Of a DNA stretch of 28,489 nucleotides, positions 20,410-28,489 are shown piece after piece. Position 1 is the first letter of the stretch; each line of letters opens with the position of its first letter. A program made the position numbers and the translations under genes. Under the pieces are notes generated by a model. It was not told where the DNA came from. It saw only the letters and a list, made by a program, of their open reading frames with translations, and made no database searches. Origin of the DNA: Cudoniella acicularis (lineage: Eukaryota; Ascomycota; Leotiomycetes; Helotiales; Helotiaceae); assembly GCA_013054445.1 (NCBI GenBank), contig JAAMPI010000670.1, forward strand, positions 1 through 28,489, in the 5' to 3' direction.

Positions 20410-21328
20410 ATGTCTTCAACTCCACAGTTTGGTGCCCCAAGTGCAAATCACGATGCTGAAATTATAAGCATCTGTATTATATTTCCACTTCTATCACTTC
20501 TTGCTACGGCTGCGCGATTCGTATCGAAACGTATACGACGTGCATACGTAACGTTTGAGGGTTACATACTTGTGGCTGCTTGGGTACGCCGCTTGCTTGT
20601 CTTGGTTCGAACCATGCTTCAACGCTAACCCCAAAAACAGGTCCTGTGTGCATTTAATTCAAGCTTCACAGCAAGTGGTAAACATATTTTTCTTCACCGA
20701 CATATAATTAGCCATAACTAATAATGGGCTATAGCAACGAATTTTATGGGCCTTGGTCATCATGAATCAGACGTACTCGCAGAAAAGCTTGCTTTTATTC
20801 CAAAGGTCTCTTGCTTGCTCTCCTCTAACCACCGAATAGAGTATCAACTTACTTTTTCACTTACAGGTTTACTTTGCAGCCAACATCGTCCAGGGGACAA
20901 CTCTTGCCCTTAGTAAGATTTCGATTCTGATTATGCTCTGGCGGATATTCATCACTCGAAAATTTTGAATTACAGTCTATATTCTCGGTGCCATCGTGAT
21001 ATGCTGGTGGGCTGCTTGCACGCTAATAGGAATTTTCCTATGCGTTCCAATACAAAAGAGTTGGGACCTAGCAGAAGGGGGTGCTTGTGGTAACTTTGAA
21101 TTATTGGTTTTGATCAGCCCAATTCTGTGAGTGCTGGCTGACTTTGCAATTCTTATCACGCCATCACCGGTCATTAAGCAATTGAAGATCCGAAAGGATA
21201 AAATAATTAGTCTTTACGCCATGTTCTCTTTTGGCGCTTTGTAAGTCGTTACCGCAGTTGTTGCAAGCTCACTTGAAGCTAATCATATTAAAGATCCTGT
21301 ATTATCACTACTATCCGATATTCGATGA
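20410..21328 (+). pseudogene. rhodopsin-domain (PTH11/SAT4-like) integral membrane protein, broken
   Basis: Four exons can be drawn: 20410-20583, 20641-20677, 20735-20805 and 20867 onward, with introns of 57, 57 and 61 nt, AG acceptors and mostly good branch sites (CGCTAAC, AACTAAT). The protein has several hydrophobic segments: IISICIIFPLLSLLATAARF, GYILVAAWVLCAF, VYFAANIVQGTTLALSKIS, ILIMLWRIF, YILGAIVICWWAACTLIGIF and VLADFAILITPSPVI. LALSKISIL, LCVPIQKSWD and GACGNFELL match the fungal rhodopsin-domain family. In-frame stops occur at TGA 20966-20968, TGA 21128-21130 (where Trp is expected) and TAA 21242-21244. The frame ends at 21328 where polypyrimidine repeats begin, so the last helices are missing. 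Family members include putative G-protein-coupled receptors; a receptor role here is inference. Confidence 0.8.
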
Positions 21329-21339
21329 TCTTCTACCCA

Positions 21340-21760
21340 CCCGTGGCGAGTGCGCCTCGCCGTTCCTCGTCTGCGATTTATTCTAGTACTCCCTCCTTCT
21401 CATCTCCTAGGGGTAGTGATGTTCCTTTCCTCTCCTCTAATTGGTTAGGCGCAGGAGAGGAACAGCTGGTTTAAGACAAGAGGCTTTCGACAGCTTTTAG
21501 CGTTTTTTAATCGCTTTTTCTAGATAGAGGCCTAAAATATCGATAGTTAGCTACGCCCTCCTACTCCCACCACCTCCTTCCTTTTCCTCTCCTAAGATTA
21601 AGATGTTCTTCTTCTCTCCTCTCCTCTCCTCATAATAAAAGTGCTACTCCCTCCTTCTCCTCTCTTAAGAACCTACTGTTCCTCGCCTCTCCTAAGGGGT
21701 AGGAACAGAAGAGGCGGGGAGATCTATTTCACTAGGATTAAGGAGGGAAATATTTAAAGA
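21340..21760. repeat. polypyrimidine-rich hairpin array
   Basis: Two related units start TACTCCCTCCTTCTC at 21387 and 21645. Each is followed by an inverted pair: GTTCCTTTCCTCTCCT with AGGAGAGGAAC (21421-21463), and CCTCGCCTCT with AGAGGCGGGG around 21681-21719. GGCGAG-TGCGC-CTCGCC near 21341 is another short hairpin. The strand is heavily C/T biased. It replaces the 3' part of the membrane-protein gene. Confidence 0.6.
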
Positions 21761-21823
21761 AGATGGTTGAAGGAAATGTTATAAACGAAACGAAGACAGG
21801 GTGCTTTAAGCTACATGAGTTGC

Positions 21824-22569
21824 CTAATCAGAATCATCCTCCTTGTCAGGCACCTGGTCTTCTCCCCCAACCGCATTAGCATACATCGCAATCGTAGTCG
21901 CGAAGCTTTTCCTCGAGCGACTATCCAATGCCTCCGCCTCTTCCTTCAAACTAGGTGGGCTTTTCTGCACCATGACCTTAGATAGAGTCCCCGCTGACTC
22001 CTCTGACTTGAGCAAATTCTTCTTCACCATGCCTTGATTGTGTCAGCTCATCTGAAATAGTAGAAAACTGGTTGAAATGAGGGAAAGTACCGGCAACATG
22101 CAGCTTATCAAAGGTGGATTTATTCTGCACAGCGAAATTCATCTGTTTCTCCTCCATTTCAAAAATATTCTTCATCTGGTTCAATATCTCCCTCGCTTCC
22201 TGTTCCGTAGGCTCCGCTGCCTGTTTCCCACTTCATCAGCTGTTGAAAATTTGAAAAGAGCCGTGGAAATTCACGCTGTAGTTCGTGATACCCTTGTTCA
22301 TGGTGGAGTTGATTGATTTTCCCTTCCTGGCGAGCTTGATGACTTCTTTTACTGTCATTTTGCCATCGCCCTTGTCGGCGATTGCGTTTGCTTTGCCGAG
22401 TCTGAGGAATGGAAGGGTTAGAAAGAGCTTTAGTATTATAATCAAAACTCGAGCTGAAATATTTTAAAAACTCTCAAGAATGAGAAAGACAGGATCGGGA
22501 AGGTGGGAGGATAGTAAGGGTTTCGTACTTTCTTTCCACATCGGCCATATTTTGGCGAACTTTGTCCAT
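21824..22569 (-). CDS. small four-exon hydrophilic protein of unknown function
   Basis: I do not recognise a family. Minus-strand exons 22569-22529, 22401-22275, 22220-22091 and 22032-21824 splice into a 168-residue open frame with no stops. The three introns (127, 54 and 58 nt) have GTACGA, GTGAAT and GTACTT donors, CAG/CAG/AAG acceptors and CTGAT or CTGAC branch sites in the last two. The product begins MDKVRQNMADVERKLGKANA, has a KMTVKEVIKLARKGKS helix, a long amphipathic stretch (REILNQMKNIFEMEEKQMNF) and an acidic tail (DQVPDKEDDSD). No signal peptide or membrane segment. An alternative acceptor in exon 2 opens a different frame, so the second exon boundary is the weakest point. Being intact among RIP-scarred neighbours suggests it is under selection or newly arrived; both are inference. 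Confidence 0.6.
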
Positions 22570-23147
22570 TTTGAAATGTAGCAGCAGCACAGTCTCGAGT
22601 TTGATTTGAGATTGAAGTATTACTAGAAATAAATGTTCAAGTCAGGTTTCTTGTGCCTTTTTTGAAGTTTTTAATTCCTGGGTGGTTTCGCCTTATCTAT
22701 GCACTCTTACGGACTTTGACTGAGTTTCATGTTGAATTCCACCACGGAAGGCATAATGAACCTGCCTCAGCTCCGTCATTTGTGTGCCAAGACTGAATGT
22801 GAGATCCAACGAGAAGTGATTTCCCCACTCGCTACTGCGGGGTTCGGCTACCGATCGGACCCCCTATTTTCGGAGACGGAATTTTCTTGGCACCCCTATT
22901 ACATGTTACGCATTCTATTGGTTACCCACACCGATATTTTTTATTTTCGGAAGATTTTTGACAATGCGAACGGCGGCTAGGAATTTATAGGACCTTTATT
23001 TTTGTGTGTATCAATGCGTATGCCTAGTCACCCGATTTTTCAGATCGCGCTAGTCAAGCCGCAGTAGAGGGGAAGTGTGGGATATTGCGTTGTCCGCCGG
23101 GTTCATGATTATCTCGGAAACTTGCTTGCTGTTCTCGAGCGAATGCT
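22570..23147. other. intergenic region upstream of the small gene
   Basis: Presumably contains the promoter of the minus-strand small gene near 22570-22700. An 83-codon open frame at 22729-22980 has no recognisable features. Nothing else seen. Confidence 0.35.
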
Positions 23148-23398
23148 ATGATGGCCACATTAAAAGCAGCGAGTATCTGCATCGAGTTTACGGGCGAAAC
23201 CAAGGCTGTTCAAAAGGGAGGAACCACGGGGTCGTTGGCTGGCGGAGATCTAGTATACCAAGCATGTGATCCACTCGGATATCCTATTGTGTTGCATTTT
23301 CGCGAGAATTGAAATTCAAAGCAGGGACCGATAGATTTGCCGTTGTTTCTTGGTTCCTGGAAGTCCAGAGCATAGAAATGATCTCTACCCTACAATAA
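23148..23398 (+). pseudogene. short coding remnant, unknown family
   Basis: From ATG at 23148 an open frame contains TLKAASICIEFTGETKA, GGTTGSLAGGDLVYQACDP and GYPIVLHFREN, then TGA at 23310. A 1-nt shift at that point continues ELKFKAGTDRFAVVSWFLEV to a TAA at 23396. The composition looks like real protein rather than random frame. I cannot name a family, and it may be a fragment of a larger lost gene or chance. Confidence 0.3.
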
Positions 23399-24401
23399 TC
23401 CAGAAATTTTCACTTGTAGGACAAGGAGTACAAAAAGGAGCAATTGCGGTGATATAGAATACAGAGCGGAACGAAAATATAATCTCAATAGCGGCGTAAT
23501 GGATCCGCACTATCAAACTTTTGGGTTGCTGTCAATCTCTGAAAAGCCCTCTTCTTATTGTTATAATTCTGAGGAGGTAAATAGTGAGTGAAAACATTTT
23601 TCTAGCCTTCTTCCGCAACATACAAGTACCCCGTGAGGGGTACCATCGGATAAAAGTCCAGCCGACTCAAGTTAGCTAAGAGTGGTCATGTTACTGTCAT
23701 TAGGTATATGCTGGCCAAAAGAAAACCTAGATCAATTATGGCCATGGCCCATCACCTTTTTTCCCTCTCGGCCTTGATATAAAGAATAATCTTTAGTGGA
23801 GCTCGGAAGAAAGGGCAGGAGACAGATAGTCGCGTTGGAACGAGTTATGGTATGCAAGAACCGCCAACTTATCTTGCAACCCTGTCCCCTATGAGTTTTA
23901 TCGTTAACCTCACTCGGCTCTTCAACAGTACTGCACTCGTTGTAAATTTCTAGGGCGAGTTCTGCTAATCCCATATCATCTCTCCACGAGTCCTCAGACC
24001 TCGTATTGGCCTCTTATGAGAAGGTGATGTAGTCTGATTACACTCCTGAGCTTAGTGGAAATTCAGATCATTCAAGGAGCAATAGAATACCATACTTCAA
24101 ATTTCTATGGGAATACCAAAAGTACTTCTGTTGCGCATCCGATTTCGCGAGAACAGCTGTACGAAATCACAGATATTTCGTGCATGGCCTTGAAAGTTCA
24201 TTGTCAACGTCAGCATTGCTTGGCACTGCACCACATAGATTCATCGATTGAGGAGGCCTATATCTGAAAGCCAAACCATCATCAATCAAAGATCTGTGGA
24301 GGATGCTCGAGGGCTGTGAATATCAGAATATGTGTGTGATGATAATTTCCACGCGAGAAGGCCATCATATAATCGTTGAACATTGGAAGGAGAGGCCTCA
24401 A
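23399..24401. other. gene-free region between remnant and NLR pseudogene
   Basis: Short open frames on both strands lack recognisable features. A perfect 7-bp hairpin GTACCCC-GTGA-GGGGTAC lies at 23626-23643. No RNA gene or transposon end is visible. Confidence 0.35.
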
Positions 24402-27400
24402 TCACCGATAAAGTTTCCAAAACAAGATCCAATCTCTTCTCCGAGTCTGTCTTATTCGCTTGAAAGGGGCGCGATCCTCGGCTCGCATTCTCCTTGGTGT
24501 AGGCGCCTTCGTCTCCGATGTATGCGCTTCTACTTCTTTCTTGAACCTCTTTGCTGCCGGCGTAGATCTGTCGCTCATGGAAACCACACTCTCATCGTCA
24601 GAGTCATCCGAGATAACGACGACCTCGCTCGTTGGCACAACGGACCTCTTTCTTTTGGGAAATCTCCCCTGTGTTTCATGGATTTGTACTTCTGCACAAA
24701 TGGTCCATTCGAGCTCGTCGAGGATCGACGTGACATGTCACGTGCCTGAGCTCATTTCAGGATGATCGAGATTTCTTATTATGGTGGCTCGGATTTCCTC
24801 CTTGCGTAGGATGAAATCTCTCGGTATCCAATCCAGGGTATTCGCTGGGTCGACCCCGTGCTTTAGGAAAGTTTCAATGACGGAAAGTTGGTTGTTGAGA
24901 AAACGGTGAACCAACAAATGATGGATCCAGGTCAAATTCATAGGAGAGACTCCAAATACCGCTGGCCACCCATGGCGGCGGTGCTCATATCTTTGGATTG
25001 AGATATGTCTTGGTGCAAAGTCTCCCATCTTCAACAGTGAGTGTACCATTTGAGCGGTCGGAAATGGCAGGTCCTGCGCTGCGGTACGCAAGTTGTTACA
25101 TAAGTCGTGAAGTAAGGTCAGTGACATATTGCGTCGTGTCTCGGTTCTCGGACGATAGCTTATCCTCCACGAAATCCGAAAGACTGTATGATGTTGCTTG
25201 ATGGAGAAATATGCCCCAAGTGGGAATGACTTCGGAAGGATCGTCTCTAATATCCAGATCCATAAGCTTTCCGAGAAGTTCTGTCCGAATCTTGCGAGAA
25301 GCTGCGTGGCCATTCATGTGGTAAGAATATATCAAAGCATCATTCGCGATAGAGAGTACAGGAAAGTTGGCAAGTTCGTACGAATGATCTGGTCCCCCTC
25401 GGTGGTGATTAACTAAGGACAAGCAAGTTATGCAAGATTTCATCAACACAACACAAGCCGAGAACCCAGTGGGACTCCTCATTGTCGTCCCCTTTGAATC
25501 TTTCTCAATGAAGTCCCGAGCAGTTCGATGCATCCAGCGAAGGTAGCGGCTGCAGCGGGTTGAGGTTTGTAGTAAACTAACTTTGTCATCAACTGCGTGT
25601 GTGCGACCCCAATGGGGCCAGCACATCTTGCCGTCAACTGAACTTGCAATTCATCGCACACGATTCTCAGCTCTTCTGGGTCCACGAACGCTCTGTCAAT
25701 GCACCTAGGGGTATAGTCCTCATCCATAGCGAAGAGAAGCCCCGCTAAAGTAGGAGCATTCACTCCAGATTCCTCTGTTTCTTGGCGACCCTCTAATTTA
25801 TGCAAGGACTGCGATGGCTCAAGCTTCTCGAAAGGGTCACTAGAAAGCTTCAATGATAACTTCATGATTTGAAATGCCCTTGAAGCCCATTCGAAGTATA
25901 TCGGTTCGATTTGCGACAATATCTTTGTATAGAGGTTCAAGCTCCCTCGGGAAAGACCTCAGACGCGCCCAGAGTTGAGAGATAGTGTTGCTGTTGTTTG
26001 ACACCCCCAAGAAGAAGCCCCGCCACTACCTGCACCCAAAGAAAGACGCCCTCTACCCTCTCTAATATCTCACGTTTGAGGGATAAAGGAAGCTCTGCAT
26101 CACGAGCTGCTAACCTTTTGAAGGCTTGACTTCCTTGGAGTTTGTCTTTAACAAAAGTATCAATGTCGTTGGAGGTGAGATCTTGGAGTCGGAGACTAGG
26201 GCAACCCTTGAAGCTTTGTTGGATTGCACCCAAGGTCGGCTTGACAGGCAGAACTTTGCTGTCTCTGATCTCTGGTCGAGTCGTTGGAAGAGTAGGCAGA
26301 GCTGCTCAGTATCTCCGGAGAATTCGTCCAGACCGTCAACAAAGAAGCACGGCTTCATGAAATATTGGTGTTGATCAATAAGCCTCTCAAAGGCCTTATG
26401 AAGCTCCCGAATAAACCATGTTTTAGGAAGGATTTGTTTCCCAAGGTTCAACTTCCCTCCATAAAGTTCCGTCCATCGCGTTGGAAATACAATTGGGATC
26501 AGCTTGGTATGTTCGCCAAGAATTTGGAAAAGTAAAGATCGAAGAAGTCCCTGTTGACTTTTCTGCATGTTTGTGCCTCTGTTCCAGAAGAAGGTCGCTA
26601 TAGTACATGGGATGGTCGTATGGGGATTCTTGTTGTTCCATTTCTGCAAGTTTTTTGCCGTCCTCGGATCATCACAAATGTGCTTCATCAATGTGGACTT
26701 CCCAGGGCCTGCCTTGTCGTTGATCCAATATATGCCAACATCATCCCTCAGTTACTTCCCAAAATCGCTCCAAGGTAGCTTCCACTGTTTTACATCTGAA
26801 AATATCCACTCGAGTGTTTCGGGATGGGCTTCCACTATCTCTTCATATCGATTTGTCATCTGAGGATATGACAGTTCTTCGAGCAACATTCTGCTTACTG
26901 TGTTGCGTAATTTTTCCTCTTCCTGGTCTCCAACGTTCAGCATCTCGATCTGCGCAGTAATAACGTCAACGGGAGAGTTCGCAGGTAAGAGAGAGGTCCT
27001 CAGGTCTGACATCATCTGAAGGGTTCTGTGATGTTCATCCTGATTGACAGCTTCCAAACGACAGAGCATTTTGGCGATTGAGTCCGATGTCTCTTTGGTC
27101 CACTTTTCTCCGCTGTTAACCAAAGCCTTAAGAATGTCTTGAGTGCCAGTGTCAAGAGTATTGAAGCGAGCTGATGAGCGAAGTATTTCAGCACTGGTCA
27201 TCTGTCTAATGCAAATTAGTCAGGAACAAGAGAGATTTCCTTGACAGCTGGTAAGAGTACCCTAGTTCAAGCACGAATCGTGACTGCATTGATTCCTTGA
27301 GAACCGAAAGCCGCTGCGTGAGTGATGCAATTTCGTCCTGCGACCATGTAGCTTTGATCGCAGCTTTAAGACTTTCCCAGGCGCGGTGTCTTCCATTGCT

Positions 27401-27718
27401 AGCCCTCAGCCTTTGCAGTCTCCTTAACAACTCTTCCGCAACACGAGCAGCCGCATCACATATCTCGAGGTAGAAACTTTCCAAACTCTGATGACCTCCC
27501 TCAGATGGTCGAGGCTCAAGAGAATAAGTGGAAGAAGCGCCTCATAACTCCACGATAGTGGATTGCAAATCCATGGTGACAAGCTCTAGTTCCTCATAGG
27601 TTTTGAGAGTGCCTTGAGAGGAATAATAGAGTTGTACTGCATTCGTGAGCAACTTATTTCCGAAGTCGACAAATTAAATAACTATGCCCGCGACTGACAA
27701 CACCGACATTGGGTCCAT
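24402..27718 (-). pseudogene. NACHT-type STAND (NLR-like) protein, broken, with NLS/SIM-like tail
   Basis: Fungal NLR-like STAND proteins sense ligands and trigger immune-type or incompatibility responses. The minus-strand start at 27718 gives the family's typical N-terminus (MDPMSVLSVAG...FVDFGNKLL). RVAEELLRRLQRLRA and QDEIASLTQRLSVLKESMQ follow. A 55-nt intron (27260-27206, CTGAC branch) joins to MTSAEILRSSARFNTLD. NACHT motifs: Walker A AGPGKST (about 26692-26715) after IYWIND, and Walker B CFFVDGLDEFSGD (about 26321-26350), then FCLSSRPW, CPSLRLQDLT and EGVFLWVQVV. The winged-helix-like part has EPIYFEWASRAFQI and HRTARDFIEKD. The C-terminal tail has PKRKR and EVVVISDDSDDES. Damage: TAA 27674-27676, TGA 27542-27544, TAA 26752-26754, TGA 24738-24740, and frameshifts near 26230, 25945, 25610 and 25110. 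No WD40, TPR or ankyrin array follows the NACHT. Confidence 0.85.
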
Positions 27719-28489
27719 GATGCAAAATGCTTGATGAAGGGATAAATTCGTAAATGCCAATAGTGCCTAGGCATATCTGTCGAATCGTGAGGCTATCAGA
27801 GCGCACTTTGAATCTTTGATGGCGTGCCCAGTATCCGATATCAGCACGCGGCAAGCAAATTATCATCAAATTATTTCACTATTCGATCGAGAACTTGCAG
27901 ACTGAGCGTAGTTGGAGTGGCGACAGCTGAATAGTAAGGAAATCGACAGAATGGTGAGGTGGGGTACCGGGGGGCTCTCGACGACGCCATAGAAAATGAT
28001 GTGCTGGAGTCTGACGAGGCATACTGTATTGGACGGCGTGGCGCCTGCCAGGGTACCCGTACAACCACCCAAATTTGCGCAGTTCATGAAACCTCACGAG
28101 TTGTTTGGACATCCATTCTGTGAGGCTGATAGAGAAGCATTCGATTTGATTTTCGCGGCTTCTATGAGAGTATTGTTCCCAAGGTAAGTTTCTTGGGTCA
28201 TTATGACTCAGGATCCCACAGATCGTAGGAGTACGTATGCCCAGGACCGTAGATATCACATGAGAATCCCCCTAAGAGTCTTTGGGTCCAGAAGAAATTG
28301 TCATGCTACCCCACGAGTTGTTTAACAACTGAATTGCCAAGTATTTTTCTGTCGAATTAAAAGAGGAGGTAAAGTAAAGCTAGGAATTTTGAAAAATATA
28401 CTATCGCAAGTGAGTTACAGCAAACACAAACTTGTACGTCTCTTTCACTAGAAATATTTGCGGTTGCGCAAATTGAGTCTTCTCAAAAA
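27719..28489. other. region upstream of the NLR pseudogene; overlapping open frames of unknown meaning
   Basis: Bases 27719-27860 are the probable NLR promoter. From 27879 to 28259 both strands stay open (126 codons minus, 63 codons plus), but neither product shows recognisable motifs. A GTAAGT donor-like site follows CCCAAG at 28181 on the plus strand. I cannot support a gene call. Confidence 0.3.

Noticed and set aside
23626..23643. Perfect 7-bp hairpin GTACCCC/GGGGTAC
   Set aside because: Too short and isolated to support a terminator, operator or element end in a fungal genome.
23732..23974. 80-codon minus-strand open frame
   Set aside because: No family resemblance and no supporting exon structure.
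24055..24267. 70-codon plus-strand open frame
   Set aside because: No recognisable motif, no splice context and no partner exons; not called as a gene.
1..28489. tRNA, rRNA or CRISPR content
   Set aside because: I looked for cloverleaf-like arms and regular spaced repeats and saw none that I could support.

Overview
The window looks like chromosomal DNA of a filamentous ascomycete (Pezizomycotina). Genes have short introns of about 48-127 nt with CTRAY-type branch points and AG acceptors. Two HET-domain genes, one NACHT-type STAND (NLR-like) gene, a secreted GH55 glucanase-like gene, an A1-like aspartic protease, a rhodopsin-domain (PTH11-like) membrane protein and a homoaconitase (LYS4/lysF type) of the fungal alpha-aminoadipate lysine pathway are present. 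The exact order cannot be fixed from the sequence alone.

Most of the window is a gene graveyard. Only three genes look intact: an intronless secreted kelch-repeat protein (382-1410, +), a five-exon homoaconitase (8131-10830, +) and a small four-exon gene of unknown function (21824-22569, -). The others carry premature stops and/or frameshifts. Many of the stops are what CAA/CAG/CGA to TAA/TAG/TGA (or TGG to TGA) changes would give, the pattern expected from repeat-induced point mutation (RIP) or its spill-over.

Layout: 1-5.9 kb is a block of secreted proteins (kelch protein, then a divergent pair of broken hydrolases, an A1 peptidase and a GH55 glucanase, sharing one intergenic region). 5.8-7.7 kb on the minus strand is a broken gene with about ten tandem C-x2-C...H-x-C zinc-binding-like repeats joined to a DEDDh-type exonuclease-like domain; I do not recognise this architecture. 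8.1-10.8 kb is homoaconitase. 11.8-12.5 kb is an ankyrin-repeat gene split by a 273-bp solo LTR with a perfect 5-bp target duplication. 13.3-15.5 kb is a HET gene with two frameshifts. 15.5-18.1 kb is an AT-rich repeat desert holding a hairpin element, a 543-bp element with terminal inverted repeats and a degenerate repeat family. 18.1-19.6 kb is a second, unrelated-subfamily HET pseudogene. 20.4-21.3 kb is a rhodopsin-domain pseudogene that ends at a polypyrimidine hairpin array. 21.8-22.6 kb is the small intact gene. 24.4-27.7 kb (minus) is an NLR-like pseudogene whose tail carries an NLS-like and a SUMO-interaction-like motif.

Taken together, 11.8-27.7 kb resembles a decayed self/non-self recognition island (ankyrin, HET, HET, NLR) mixed with transposon debris. 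The genes do not form an operon or a biosynthetic cluster; homoaconitase is a housekeeping gene embedded in this decayed context.
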